Source of the DNA: Eonycteris spelaea
Taxonomy: Eukaryota > Chordata > Mammalia > Chiroptera > Pteropodidae
NCBI GenBank assembly: GCA_003508835.1
Contig: PUFA01000034.1
Span: 5,978,501 to 6,042,500 of the forward strand
Length of the DNA: 64,000 nt
Direction of reading: 5' to 3'
The translations under genes were made by a program, and so were the position numbers. Under the pieces are notes generated by a model. It saw only the letters and a list, made by a program, of their open reading frames with translations. It made no database searches and was not told the DNA's origin. This document shows positions 1 to 13,610 of the stretch, piece by piece. Position 1 is the stretch's first letter. Every line of letters starts with the position of its first letter.

Positions 1-59
1 AATCAGATGAAGATTTGGTCAAGTACTACCAAATGTCACCATTCACCACCACGGACACT

Positions 60-225
60 TAACTGAGTTCCTGACATGTCAGGCACAGTTTTAAACATTT
101 ATAGACATTATCATATTTAATCATCATCATATGTATAAACTTATAGGTTCATATTATCGTCCCCATTTTACAGAGAAGGAAAATAAAGCTCAACAACTTA
201 GCTAGGGCTATATAGCTAATTCCTG
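60..225 (-). repeat. MIR SINE fragment
   Basis: It reads as a reversed MIR: a section resembling the 'last-third' of MIR with regional 'cccattttacagagaagg' followed by degraded 'ctcaacaacttagctag' sequence. Old and diverged, as expected for a pan-mammalian SINE. Confidence 0.7.
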
Positions 226-3019
226 GATGAGTTAGATGATGATTGACATTCTATCATCCTAAATCGGTTTGGATCTGTTAAAAACTTTTACATGGGAAAA
301 GGGTCCTCATATTAAAATTGGTGAGAAATGATGGATTCAAAGTTCAGGGAGAAAATATGATTGGAATCAGCAATCCCTTAACTTTATTCTAATGCACAGC
401 TATGTGCCTTTTTATTTTTCCAAATGCCCTGTTGGTGATCGATCACCTCTTGGGGGTCATGGTTCACTGTGGTGGTTCTGATAAACACGACCATCTCTAA
501 TTTGCTTATAGAGTTAGGAACCACCACTCCAATTTCAGAAATGAAAAGCACTTTCCTTCCTCAAAGTGAATAAACAGGACGATTCTAGGCCAAGAAAAAC
601 TTACAGTAACAACAACAAAGAATCTGCTCTATTTAGACCAATTTGGTGATTTATCCAAATGGAAAAGCACAGCAGTTTCACATGTGAAAACAAGTCTGGC
701 TTTCGTGATGCTTTTCTGACTGCTACTTTCTGAAGGTGAACTTTACTGAAAAAGACCCCCAGGTAAATCATTTACGAATTGTTAGTGGCTGGATGTTAAG
801 TGTAATTGGCCTTGGTCTTCCGGTTTTACAAATGCTAAGCCCTTTGCATTCATGTCAATTTGCCTCAGTGAAAAGTTCTCGGATCCTGTGTGTGATGGCC
901 CAGGATGGGCCTGATTGATAGGTGCAAGTCAGAATTCTTAACGTTTTCCTCCTTTACAAAATCATGGGTTTTAGGGTCTTGTCTTTACTTCGACTCTGTT
1001 TGCTTTTTTTTTTCCTGCATTCTATTTGCTTCTGAGATTATGATGTAGCCATTACATAATCTGCTGACGTTCTAATGCATTATGACGCTAATCAGGTTAC
1101 TACTCAACTTGATATAAAGAAATCAATTTAAATTGATTAAAATTTAACTGATTGATTTTAGTCAGTTTTAATTTAATGCATATTCTAAGCTCGGTTGGCC
1201 TTCAAGAGACCCAGAAAAAGAGGACGAGATTCTAGGACCAAAAGGTAATACAAATGGACGAGAAGCACAAGCTGATGGGGCAGGTGGAGGGGTGTGGGGA
1301 GAGAAAGAAATCGCTCTGTGGCACACTGACTGGAAATGGCCCATTCTCGCCAAATGCTTAGAATGGTCTAAAACCAATGGGACGTCCTTTGGTGATGGCT
1401 AAGAGGGTCTTTGGGCCCACGTCATTCCAGGTTTATAGCTGAGGGAGAAAGGTGGGGGTTCGCTGAGAAACAGTGGCCTGACCACGGCAAGAATCTTTAA
1501 ATCTATTTAATGCGAGGTTGACTCCAGGTCTATAACAAGAAAAACAACTGGTAAACCCCACGTTTATGTGTGGCCGTTATCTGTGCATCTCATCGTTAGC
1601 TCTGCATTGCACTTCAGGTTCGCGGTGAATGTGCACCAAATGAATTTCCACTTTCGACCTCGTGGCAGCCGGTTACGCATTAATGGAATTTGAGGGAGGC
1701 TGTGTGCCAGAGCTAGTTACGTGGCTTCTCTTTTAAATACCTGTCAAAAAGGATATATTTTAAAGATAAGAAATAAATAAATTATTATTATTATTAAATG
1801 TTACCCTGGATTATCTCTATAATTAACAGGGATTCTGGTTGAGATATTTGGAAAGTCACCATAAAAGAGATAAGATCATTGGGTGAAATTTAGCATCATT
1901 ATTTACATAGGATGGAGTAAGGTAAATAAAACTGTTCATTTTTTAATGGGACAGTGCTGTGGGAGGATGCCATTTCTGCTGATGTTTCCAAATAATGTTA
2001 TTAGAAAATACCAGTGGCAAAGAATGCACTGAATAATATTTTTGAAAAAAAAAAAAAACTCCTTAATACATTCCAGGAAGTTGATACTAGGTCACAAAAT
2101 AACAGGAGAATTAAATGAGTATAAGAAACATATTTGGACCGTTGCTTTTCTGGTATTGAAACTCATTCCTGTCTCAATGCTACTTGGCATTGATAGAATA
2201 CTTTCCTGTGTACGAAATGTGTTCAATTGGATTATTTCTGGAGATAGGAGGGGCAGGTTTTATGGACTACTTCTTAGGATAGAGGAAATGGAGAGTCTTG
2301 GAATGCAAGTGACTTGCCCCAACTGTCAGCCCAGTGTCTTTCTTCTAGCATAGGGTGAAGGGTCTTACAGGTGTCATGTGCTGCCTCTCTTGGATGTCCT
2401 TGCCTGCACGACCGCCTCCCTGGAGTCTGGGGATGCTGCTCGTTCGGGTCACATGAGCTCTGAACACTCTGTCTCTCAAAGGCCAGAGCAGGTCATAATG
2501 AGTAGAAACTCTGACCAGTTCCGTGGGCACAGCCCCAGTCACATGCAGTGCTGGATGAATCCACCTCGTGATTTTCTCCAGCTGTGTCTGGAGCAGTCAG
2601 GGAGCACTTGCACCTGCACAGGCTTCCAGCTGGTGGGATCCTTATCTTATGAGGTTTAGATATAGCACTGTTCTTACTTTTTACTACTTTTCGGATGAGA
2701 TTGCAGAAGCTGCTTTCGCCTAACATGGCAACATAAGAACCCTAAGAACATGGGTGTGTGGACCTGGCAGCCCTGTGATTAAATGCTGACAAAGGCTCAA
2801 GCTGGGGCAGAGGCTGGAAGCAGGTGAAAGTGCCGGCCGTGACTCTGCATGCTGCTTTCTGCACTCACTCCAACATATCTAAGTACTTTAAAGATACACT
2901 GTGTTTTTAAGCCATGGAAATCTTGCCACTTTCTGGCTTCATTGCCTTTAACACATTTGCTTAATCTAAAGCCTATGGGTTCTCTGTTCTGTAGTTTTAG
3001 ATTTTTTTTTTTTTTTGAA

Positions 3020-3138
3020 TGTCTACAGCACCTGGTCTTCCCAGGTGGTCTCCCATCCAAGTACTAATCAGGCCCGACCCTGCCTAGCTTCCGAGATCAG
3101 ATGAGATCAGGCACATTCAGGGTGGCATGGCTGTAGAC
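3020..3138 (-). repeat. 5S rRNA-derived retroposed element (pseudogene/SINE)
   Basis: The minus strand reads as a nearly full-length 5S rRNA: it starts with the GTCTAC end at 3138, contains the internal control region (a box-C-like stretch at 3050-3065 and a box-A-like stretch around 3082-3094, one base off) and ends with the GTGCTGTAGAC terminus. It carries scattered substitutions and is followed directly by a 15-base A tract (T run at 3002-3016 on plus). A 5S body plus poly(A) indicates L1-type retroposition rather than a functional 5S locus. 5S-derived SINEs of this form are known from fruit bats (MEG-RS); a plain 5S retropseudogene is the alternative. I found no second copy in the window. 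Confidence 0.88.
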
Positions 3139-3269
3139 TATATTTTTAAAGATCTTTATTCTTCCTTCTCAACACTTGAATTTTGCTTTTCCATATTTGC
3201 TCCTTTACAGCATGTATACTTTCATTGTCTGTTACTGTCTTTGTGCTTCTCAAAACCCCTCACTCGGTG

Positions 3270-3365
3270 GCATACTCTCTGAAGGCAGGAGGGACTATGT
3301 TGATCTTATCTACCTTTGTCCCAGCATTTAGCTGAATTAATAAATGAAGCATTCAATGTTTCATC
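3270..3365 (+). repeat. L2-like 3' end fragment
   Basis: The run 'gaaggcaggagggactatgt...cccagcattta...attaataaatgaa' resembles the degraded 3' end shared by L2/MIR-type elements. Short and diverged. Confidence 0.4.
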
Positions 3366-3939
3366 TGAAAAATAATATTTTCTTTTTATTCTTTTGCCAA
3401 CAGATTCAAGAACCTGTTAATTCTTTGTTGAAATTTAGTTTAAGTGTTTAATAAAATGTTGGTCCAATTCCATTAACATTCATTGAGAATCAGTAATGCC
3501 AAGAGCTGAAATCACGAAATGGGTAAAATATGACACCTGTCTTCAAGGTGATCAGTAGGGAGAAGCAAGGCAGAAATAGACACAGAAACAAACAATAGTA
3601 AGTAAAAGTATTTCATTGATGTTTGATTGGAAAAAGGTTAATTGTGTCAGGAATCATTCTTGATAACCAAAATATTTTTAAGATCAGTCTTATCTCAAAT
3701 ATTGCCAAAGTATTTAAATAATAAATAAATAAATGGCATCTGACACTGTTTTTTAAAATACCTTGGAAGTTTTTAGTAGGAAACAACCCTACCAAAGATC
3801 TCTGATAACCAAAACTCCTAGTTTTAAACCTACATCCTCCCTCCACTAACTTAGTAATGTTCTTGGCTCAGACCCTCGTCTATAAATCAAGAATGTTGTT
3901 ACCTTGCCATCATACTCAGAAATGCATACAATCAGACAT

Positions 3940-4335
3940 TTAATAAGAAAGCAATTACATGCCAAATTATTTAAAACATGATTTTAGTAAATGTTTATCT
4001 ACAAGGAGTTCCACTGTAGTGGTATTTCTAAACAATTGGAAATAAAATATTTGATAGAAGGGCACTAAATAAGTTATGGTACCAACCTATAATGAGGTAC
4101 TCTATAGACATTTAGACATGATATTTGGAATAATCAACAACTCAGAAAAATTTCACCAGTCTATCGTTAGGTGAAAAAAAGTAGAATTAAAATAAAATTC
4201 CGGGTAGGAGGGATAGACCAAAATGTTAACAGTAAGCATCTATAAATAATATGATTATGGATAGTGTTTATTTTTATGTTTCTTTTTTGTACTTTTAAAC
4301 ACTTCCCAAATTTTATACAACACATAAAACTTTTC
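3940..4335 (+). repeat. L1/HAL1 3' fragment
   Basis: Sequence order matches the 3' region of old L1/HAL1 elements: 'aaacaattggaaa', 'ctaaataagttatggta', 'gaggtactctatagacattta', then a late 'ttttgtacttttaa' stretch. No coding capacity remains. Confidence 0.55.
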
Positions 4336-6384
4336 TTTAAAGCCAGCATGTGAACTCTACAGCTTTCTCGATATTGTACATAAATAAACAGCATAAAATT
4401 ATCCTGTCATCTGATTAAACAAAAAATAGAAATTAGCCTTGTTGCCTTGATTCTTTCCAGACATAGTTTGTCATTTGATTCAAAGGGAAAGTATTGTAGC
4501 CTTTTCAACTTTCCACTTGCAGTACTTTTTCCTTGAGAAGTTCATGTAACAACAAAATATCCTGGTGGGAAAAAAAGCCAGTGACCTGACTGTTTTGTCT
4601 ACATAATGACAAATCTTCCAAGGTTTCCAAATACACTTGAACTCGTTTTTAAACATTGAGATGACTTCTCTAAGAAGTCACTTTGGAGAGACAATCTAAT
4701 TGACAACCATTGATCTTAAAGATTATAAATAGAAAATTCCTAACCTGCCCCAAAACTACTGTCAGAAAAACAAAAGATTACTATATGGTTACATTTTAAA
4801 CATCTCTGAAGAGCACACTTTTTTTTTTTTATGCCATTATCTCACTGCAATAATTAATGTCGAGAATATCAACTATTCTTTAAATATGTAAGTGTATTTC
4901 TATATACACATATTCGCCTTGTGTACGTAAATTGGACCATAGACTAAATTAACTTTCCTCGGTGTGTACATAAATGATTATCAAATTAATTTCACTGAAC
5001 CAATGAACAGGATTAGATTGAGCAACTGCTATGTTGATGTAAACTGGTTCTCCTGCCTCCCTCTCTTTCTGACTCTCCTAAGGCACCAGAATCCAAGGAG
5101 AAAACCAATGAGGCTTATTTCCTGTTCTGTCTCTTCTCCTTTACAGAGCTTGAGTACCCAAGGAGAGAACAGGCAGCCTTCTCCATGCGTCAGTCATACA
5201 GATCTTTAAACCTGGAAACCTGTGTACAGTCCTTCCGAAACACTGTAGAGCTGTCCCACTGAAGCACTCTCCAGAGTCCTTTTCAAGGCCAGCACAGTTC
5301 TCAGACAATAATGGGCCCACGAAGGCCTTGCAGAGCTGGTTAAAATGCAGATTTCCAGTGGAGAGGCCTGAGGTTGAGCCCCACATGACATTCTCCCCTC
5401 CTAACCAGCGTGGGGTTGGTAGAGAGGAGGAGGCCGGTGCTGCTGGGCCTGCCAGTGAGGCTCTTCACCTTCCAGCAGGTCCCTAACTGAGTTTCATCAT
5501 CCCCTGGCTTAGAGCCCTTTTAGGGCCAGGACTTTCATCCAGCGTCAGGGACACTTGGGCCCAGTCCACCTTCCTGCCCCAGGCCTTACAGCCGCATTCA
5601 GTAAATTCAAACCCGTCCCAGTGAGGTTGAGGAGGGGGTGACAGAGTCACATCAACAGGAGCGAAAGAAGGTTTTAATCACACCACTATACATAGGCCCG
5701 TTTCCAAGTCGCTATGGATTCATTACAAATCAGTACTCACGCGGCAACTGTCTCCTGAATAGTATAGACACATCGCATTAGCTCTTTCTGCTAAAATATT
5801 AATTTGTTAAGTGCCCACATTAAAATTATACCATGGTCAGCTACATGCAGGCCTGTGAGCAATTTTCCAACTTAATTAGCGCCACCTGGGCACCCAATTT
5901 CCAATTTCTGGTCCCCCGCCCACCGCTAGCAAAACAATCAGCATATCCGTTCCCTTCCTGGTGGCAACTAAACTCAGCCTTTCCTTTTTCTATCTTTTTT
6001 TTTTTTTTAACTTCTATTGCTCTTGGTTTTATTCTTTGACAACTCCGGAGCCATCAAATTTAACCTATCTCGCCTCTCCCTAGCGTGGAGGCCCCCGGCT
6101 TAGACAAGTTCCAGTGTTTCCTAAGGCCGTCTCTGGTTCCTCAGAAAGGTGTTCCCCAGCCATCTCCAGCGAAGATAAAAACCTCCCTTTCTTCATCACC
6201 GCATCCCATGCCCTCCCAGCAGGCACCATAATCCGTAGTCAGACATTCGTGCGTTTACGGACCTGCTGCCTCTCTCCCCAGCGCTCAACTCCGCCATGGC
6301 CGGAATTCCCACTGTCTGGTTGACCAGTAACACCCCAGCACCTAGTCACACGCTGACACCCCTGCCCTATCATCTCCTTCCTGC

Positions 6385-6560
6385 CGTTGGTAGTAACAAT
6401 AACATAATTGTAGCTAGAGTATAAAGGCTGGGTACTTGCTTCGTACGAAGCATTGAGTGGAGTATTTACGTGCGACAGGTCTACTGCCACCATTTTCAGA
6501 TAAGGAAAACAGAGACCTTTTTGGAAGTAATTTGTTCAAGATGGCACTAAACCTGTTACC
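6385..6560 (-). repeat. MIR SINE fragment
   Basis: It contains the MIR antisense hallmark 'ccattttcagataaggaaaacag' preceded by a degraded body. An exact 14-nt palindrome, GCTTCGTACGAAGC, lies inside at about 6438-6451. Confidence 0.55.
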
Positions 6561-6989
6561 TGGCAGAACCCTAGTGACGCTCTACTTGATAGTTTAAGAT
6601 GAAAGGCGAGATATGGCACGTTGGTTTTCAGTATGTTCCTCCTTTTCTCCATTTCTTTTGCTGTTTGCTGTTTTTGTGACATTTCTTTAATTCTTCATGT
6701 ATGTAACTAACTCATATTTTGATAAGGGGCACTATAATTAAATAGGTACAAAAGGTAACTTGTGTGGCTTTAAGCATTGTATCAAGGGCGACTATCCTAA
6801 TTTTCCTGGGGAAAAAGTTGCACAGATCTTTGGGCACGATCCATGCTGATTAACTGTCTTTAATTAAAGTTCGTCATTTCGACATGTGTTTATTTCTCAT
6901 GGCGACTAATCAAACAAAATGTGTTGTATCTAGAGGTGTGACCTCATAAATTGTATCCCCATCTCTTATCTAGATGTCATTTAAATAGG

Positions 6990-7305
6990 TCTGCACTATC
7001 CAGGACGGTGGCCGCATGGCTATAGACACTTGAAACGTGGCTAGTTCGAACTGAGATGTTCTAGAAATACAAAATACACACTGGAATTTAAAAACTTAAT
7101 ATGAAAAAAATTATAAAATATCTATCAATGTTTTAAATAGGGATTTCATGTTGAAATGATAAAAAGGTGGCATTGAGATAAATACACTATATTAAAACTA
7201 ATTTTACCGGTTTGTTTTATTTATTTACTTTTTAATGTGGCTCGTAGGAAATTTAAAATTACACGTGTGGCTCATATTTATGGCTCACATATTTCTAGCG
7301 GATGA
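6990..7305. repeat. hAT-Charlie-like DNA transposon fossil
   Basis: The ends match the non-autonomous hAT family with 'gtggctagt...' at one side and 'atgtggctcgtaggaaattt' / 'gtggctcatatttatggctcacat' at the other; the AT-rich middle also fits. No transposase ORF. Confidence 0.6.
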
Positions 7306-8724
7306 TATGGACATAGACGTTTATTTATCTGAACTAATGAAAGCATGTAAAGTGGAAAACTACAGGGTGGATATCATTTAATTTAATCTCGTCTAGCAAA
7401 TGTATCTGAAGCCAGGGCTTAATGGACAGATACATGAAGAACCCCAGAAAGAATGTGAAGACTGACATAGATGCTTTGAGAAGACAAGTGCCAGAAATTA
7501 TGTTTTGTGAGATTAAGGTAGAACTTGGAGTAAGAGTCTTTCTTATCAGATTTTTAGAGATGAAGACAACCCAGAAGGGTTAAATAACTGTTCAAGGCCA
7601 CAGTGGTAGGGTTGAGACAGAAAAATGTCTGTTCTGTTAAGTTGATATGATTCTGGTTTTCCTTATTTTCTCAAACTGAAAGCAAAGGTGAAATAAATGA
7701 CCTACAGTGAAAGTCTGTTATGATTAGAAAGCTTAGTCTGAAGCCAGATAGAAACTTTACAAAACAAAAAGGCTCTGAACACCACGTTTTTCCTGATCTT
7801 GGAAAATCTTTTACTCCGTGCTATATGCTTTTTGGCTGAAGGCCACAGCATGGATATGGTCAGATCCACACGGACGAAGGACCACAGGGCAGCAGCAAAC
7901 CAGACAACCCTTCTGTTGGCACTGCACCCTGACAGATTCGAGGGTTTTAATCAACTGAGTACTTAACAAGGCACTATTATCGCGCTCTGGTAACATGGTA
8001 AAAATTATAAGAAAAATACAAAGATAAATTTCCTTTCATTCATCATTTTTTCATTGATCCCGCCTGAAAACAAACCAGCTCCTATAACCCTTAAGAGAAA
8101 TATTTAAGGAGGAAGACTCTTTGTCTGGTCAGAGAAAGGAAACTGGTGGCTTTGCTGTGGTTGGCCTTGACCCCACCTCGTCAAACAGAAGTCTATAGTA
8201 CATTTGGAGGAAGTGGGCAGTGGGAGGAGGGTGGAGAAGGGTGACCTTGAGAACATGAAAGAAACATGTTTAGTTCTGCTCTGTCCCCATTACTGCACAA
8301 GTCCATCTTAAAGAGAAAGAAATCCCCTGGAAGCCATGGAATGATTTTGCTCTATTTTTCCCTCCCAGGAAAAGACAGCTCCAATCTGTGAGCAATGAGG
8401 CAAAATGGAGAGAGGGAGATACAGGCTGACTGATGACAGAGAAAGTTTATTTTCCCCAAATCTCTCATCCACGTTGTCTCCCCATGGGTGAGAATCAATG
8501 GACGGAAGAAACAAGGCGACTCCCAGACCTTGAAATCATAGGAAAAGAATCAGGAAGATAATATAAAATAAGCATATGTAAAATGAATAAAGGGATAAAA
8601 AGATGAAAAAAAAACTATTGAAAAAGACAAAAAAGAACCCTGAAACCCAGACAGATTCAGACTCCAAAAATGACTTCTAGAAATAAGAATAATCATTGAC
8701 GTGAAAACTTAATAAATTAAAAGA

Positions 8725-8930
8725 ATCACTGTTAACATTTATTGAATGGTTACTGTAACAGGCATGGTCAAGTATGTTATGTGCATTGAATCATTTAATC
8801 CTCCTAAAACCCTGTGGTGAGTGAAACTAATATAAAATAATATTGAATGTCGGCTGCAATTAAAAACAAAAAGAATTATAAAAAAGAATTCTGAGGTGGG
8901 TCTCTTACTTCCATGTTAGATGAAGCAACA
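8725..8930 (-). repeat. MIR SINE fragment
   Basis: It reads 'ttattgaatggttactgtaacaggca...gtgcattgaatcatttaatcctcctaaaaccctgtggtgag', which follows the antisense MIR consensus well, then decays. Confidence 0.7.
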
Positions 8931-9639
8931 GACAAAAAATTTTAAAGCTGGTAATTAACAGACCTGGCTTATAACGCATGTCAATGGTTCCAGAGTTTTC
9001 TTTCATTGTTGAAAATTACGGTAGATGGAAGAGCTACTGAAAATTACAAACAGCAGAAGAGAGGATCAAAAAATGAAAGATAGGCATGATGACTTTCACA
9101 GAAAAAAAGCTCAATAGGATACAACCTGGTCTCAGGTGCAATTGAGGACTGGTTTCACGGGGAGTCTGTGTGACCCTCACATTTCAGGACAGTTGTTCTG
9201 TGGGGAGAAGAGAATTTATCCAAAGAGTCCTCTCTCTCACTGGTCAAAGATTTGCCTCACAGGTGTTGATGTCCTATATTTCTATGGTGCAACAGGCAGC
9301 CATGGAATGGAGCCTAGAGGAACCATCTGGCTGCTCTTGTGTAAAGTCTAGGGCCCCGCTAGTGGCTGGGGACAGTAAGGGACAGTAGCTCAGGAGCAGA
9401 ATGAAGCCAAGAGGATCTGACCAACATATTAGAAGTATCTAATATAAGAAATAAGGTGAACTTGAGGCAAAGATGAGAGGGTCCAGCATGCACCCCGAGA
9501 ATGCCAGGGGTAGAGACAGCGAGAAAGGAGAAATACAAACAAACAAAAAAAGTCTGAGAATTTTCAAGAATTGATGAAAATTATAGAATCTTGGATTAAA
9601 TATCCACTGAGCAAGATATGTTAAAAAAACACATGTGCA

Positions 9640-11170
9640 CATACATTACAATTTTAATAAGATGACTGAAAATCTTGATCTAATTGATATACACAGAAAT
9701 TTTGAAGTCAGAATATTATCTCTACCATAATTCGATAAAAGAGGATAACCAGAAAATTTCCTTATCTTTGGATAGGAAGAAATAAACATCTACATAATCC
9801 ATAGGACAAAGAAATGAATTTTAAAATATTTTGAATATTAAAATACTGTGATGCAGCTAAAGCAGTATTTTGGGGGAAATATTTTAGCCTAAAATTTGTT
9901 CAAACTGTTTAACTTGCTTTGTTAAAGTCAAAATACAAAATTCAACTGTTTTGTTATATCTATAATAAACTTAATTTTTAAAAATGCACCATTTACAGTA
10001 GCACTAAAAACATGAAATACTAGAAATTAAAGAAACTGAAAACTAAAACCTTGTGAGAAATTAAGTTCCTAAAGAAACATACATAAACATATATAAATAA
10101 TCTCATATATGAATGGAAGCTTGGTACACATGTTTGCAGATGTAACACCATAAAACAGTGAGATAAAAGAATTGACTATTTAATAAATAATGTTGGGCAA
10201 TTTGTTATTATATGGAAAAAATCATATCCCATAAGTAGTAAATAATTCCAGAACTAAGAGTCCTAAATGTAAAAGACCTAAACTGTAAAACTTTTTAAAA
10301 ATGTAGGAGAACATTTTTATAATTCCAGGGAAGGAAAGGATTCTTTCAACAAGATGTAAAACACAACATATCAAAGAAAAAAAATGAACAAGTTTGAAAT
10401 TATAACGGGAAAAAATATTATATATAAAGGCACCAATAACTAAATGAAAAAATAAACCAAAGACTGGAATAAAATATTTTCTGCACATTTAAATGGCAAA
10501 AGTTTGGTATACAAACATATGAATGCTAATTAATTAGTCACAAAAAAGACAAGAATACAGTAGGTAAATAGTCAATGAATTGTCCATGCAAGTCACTCTG
10601 AGGGAAATATAAATGGCCAATTGAAATGTGAAAAGATTCACAAACTCACTAGTCAAAACAAGAGTCTATTTCACACCCATGAACATCTAAGCACACCAGG
10701 TTTGGCTGAGGTTATGGGGAAATGGTATTCTGGGGCAATGTTGGTACAACCCGTTTGGAGCTCAATTTGACAATTTCTAATAAAACTTAAAATATGCTTT
10801 CTCTATGAACCCCTTTTGAATTCCAGCGAGGAATTAAAATCTGGTTGTCACAATGGCACACATACAAAGATATACATTTCAACTCTATAAAATAAAAATG
10901 TGGACACAAGCTTACCTTGGTTAGGGGGATGGAAAAATAAACTGTGCTTGTTTATATAACTGCATACAATGCAACAGCTGTTACATCCATATGAATATAA
11001 AGAAATTACTTCTGTAGGTATTAACATGGATAAAATACGAAAACAATACTGAATCATACAAGCAAGCTCCAATAGGTATGTATAATGTGAAACCACTTAT
11101 TACATTTGAAGGACCACAAAACAATATTTTTTTATGGACATGCGCGTGCACCCACACACAGAATCTAACA
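9640..11170 (+). repeat. LINE-1 fragment (ORF2 3' part and 3' UTR), decayed
   Basis: Landmarks of L1 ORF2 in order: 'gatctaattgatatacacagaa' near 9676, 'gatgcagctaaagcagtattttgggggaaat' near 9851, 'tgaaatactagaaattaaagaaact' near 10013, 'ggccaattgaaatgtgaaaagattcacaaac' near 10614 and 'gctgaggttatggggaaatgg' near 10706. No open frame survives. It is one of the largest repeats in the window. Confidence 0.75.
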
Positions 11171-11184
11171 CAAAAACATGCACT

Positions 11185-11460
11185 GGGAATGATACACAGT
11201 TGACCCTTGAATGAAGGGGGCGTGGTTAGGGGCACCCTACATAGTAGCAAATCTGGGCGTAACTTTTGACTCTACAGTCAGCTCTCTGCATTGGTGGATA
11301 CAACCAACTGGTGGAAAATAGTATTTTTGATTCCCGGTTGCGAATGGGAAGTTGGGAATGCGAAAATACTTTTTTTTTCGGTAGCAGTTGGTCGAATCCG
11401 CTAATACGAAGCCCAAGGATGCAGAACGAAGCTAGGAAGGTCCGTCTGCATTTACTGAAA
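11185..11460. repeat. Tigger/pogo-type DNA transposon fossil(s)
   Basis: It starts 'acagttgacccttgaatgaa...' and has 'gcgtaacttttgactctaca', then a compact inverted unit whose ends ('cagtcagctctctgcattgg' and the complementary 'tccgctaatacgaagcccaa...') flank 'atttttgattcccggttgcg'. These are the end sequences of mammalian Tigger-family MITEs, one possibly nested in another. The plus-strand ORF across it is accidental. Confidence 0.6.
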
Positions 11461-12504
11461 AAATTAGTGAAGTTGCAGTTTAAACCCCTGTCGTTCAAGA
11501 GTCAGCTATTTCAAACCTTCTGGACTGGAAGATGGAACGAAGCACGTATGTACGATTTTCTCTATTTATATGTTGCTTTTCCTAAAGGGGCAGATGTGAG
11601 AGCAAAGAGTTCAAATCTCATTAATACTTACTTAACCTTAGGGACAGATACATTACTTTTTGTTTGTTTGAAATATTTCCTAATTTAACTTAAGTTTTTA
11701 AATTTAAAAATCAGTTGAGGATGCATCCTCCCTAAAAGCAGCTGTCCTAAATCTCCTGAGATTTGCTTGCCATTATTTCTGCCCTGTTTGGAATCTTAGG
11801 GCAAAAAAAGGAAGGATAAACCATGTTATCTCAAACCATGAACCTCATCTTCTCCAGTCTCAGAGACGGGGCACTCTCTCTAGCTCCTGGCAACAGCGGA
11901 GTGCCTCTGGGTTTCAGGTTGGTGGCTTTTCCTGGGGACAGCCCTTAATACGAGGTAGGGGAGGGGAGTGGAGAGGTGGGGGCGGGGGGAGTGCCTGAAC
12001 AACTGGCCTGGGGCTGGATGCCTGCAGCGATGAGGGATTTCACTCAGGGCTCTTCAGAACAAACTGTGTGGGCAGACAGTTCCGCCCGTCTGAACCGGGA
12101 ATGTGGGGTCAACGCCACGACTATCTCCCCCTTTGGAGAAATGTTCATGTGAAATCGCAGCGATTTAGAGCAAAATACGTCCTCAACTAGTGCCGCACAA
12201 AGATGACAACTATCTAAAGGCTGAGGTTAGCTCTCACTTACACAGTCCGGCCAGGCGTTCTGCAGGCCTTTACAAAAGAACACGGTCTTTTGTAAAGATC
12301 TGACTAATCTGCTAACATCTAGAATTTGAGAGATTTCTAACGGAAACTGGATTCCTAGCCTCTCTCCCGAAAGAGCAGGGATTCTGGCGTTCCGGAGCCT
12401 GACTTCTAGAATGCTAGAAGTTGGTCGGCCCTGAACACTGGTCCCCACCCACTGCCACTCACTGCTTCGCCTGCCAACCCCCGCGAGTGATTTCAGCTCC
12501 CTCA

Positions 12505-12560
12505 TTGTACAGATGAGAAGACGAGCTCAGGGAGTTCCGATGCCTGGGCTGACGTCAGAG
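12505..12560 (-). repeat. MIR-like core fragment
   Basis: 'cattgtacagatgagaagacgagctcagggag' resembles the antisense MIR core. Very short. Confidence 0.4.
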
Positions 12561-13379
12561 GTGTTCTGTGGAGGGAGCCATGGACCAGTTATCCCTTAAC
12601 GCGCCATTCCTCTTCTCTTCAAGACGAGGTCGCATTTTGTGGTTTCTAAAGACATTGTCTGTGTAACTCAGCAGGTGCAATGGCAATGATAATCCTTATA
12701 ACTTTTTAACGAAGACTGACTTCAAGGGTCAATAAATATAGTACACATGGATTAATTATAATATCACCAATAAGTCACTGAGATTTGGCCAAACTGAAAG
12801 CAGAAAACTTTACGTGTAAAAAATAATAAGGGAATATAACGATATAATTGGAAATCAATACAGTCAGAGGTTGCATGATCATGGGCTTCACTTTTTCTGG
12901 CTGATCGTTATACACACGTGATTCCTGCCTCCTTTCTCCACCCCTCTCTAATCTCATCTCTCCTCTTTTCTTTGGAATCGAGAAAGATGTGCAAACCCTT
13001 CTCTGGAACTCTTCCCCAGGCCTTCCCACATACACCTTCTTTAGGTTTTTTTTTTTTTTTTTTTTGCTTGTTGGATTTATTTATTCCGCAATTAAATCTA
13101 TGCTGTCATGGGTGAGTTTCATCCCTCATGCCCAGAAGTATTGAGCTACCTGGGTTAGGCATTCCTAATCTATGCAAAATGCACTTGTTAGAACCAGCAT
13201 CATGAAGAGATAACATGGATTTCAAAAATCTTTTGAATGTAAGACACTAAATAACCTAAATGTAAATCGATTTGAAAGACTTAATATTTATGTTGCGGAA
13301 AACTATGCAACAGGGGAAAAAAGAAAAAGAGGTAGATCTGACTTAAATACTGACATGGGCAGATTTGTAGGTTGCCAAA

Positions 13380-13610
13380 TGATGTACGTACAGCACAATA
13401 TCACTTATCTTAAAAAACAAGGAGAAATGCATACTGTTTGTCAGTCTATATTTGTGTATATAATGCACACACCAAATCTGGAAAGAGACATGAAGTAGCC
13501 AGAGTGGATACCTTGTTTAGGCAGCAGAGAGGGAGAGGTTTGGAGGTGATCAAAGGGAATTTTAGCTTCATCAGTAACATGTTAAAAATTTTTTTTTGGT
13601 AATGTCTTAA
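13380..13610 (+). repeat. L1/HAL1 3' end fragment (probable)
   Basis: Degraded sequence with 'gtacgtacagcacaatatcactta', a microsatellite-like 'atatttgtgtatataatgca' and 'gatcaaagggaattttagcttcatc' fits the 3' tails of old L1/HAL1 elements. Confidence 0.4.

Noticed and set aside
11266..11688. 140-codon frame
   Set aside because: It runs across a Tigger-type fossil and beyond; no transposase-like sequence.
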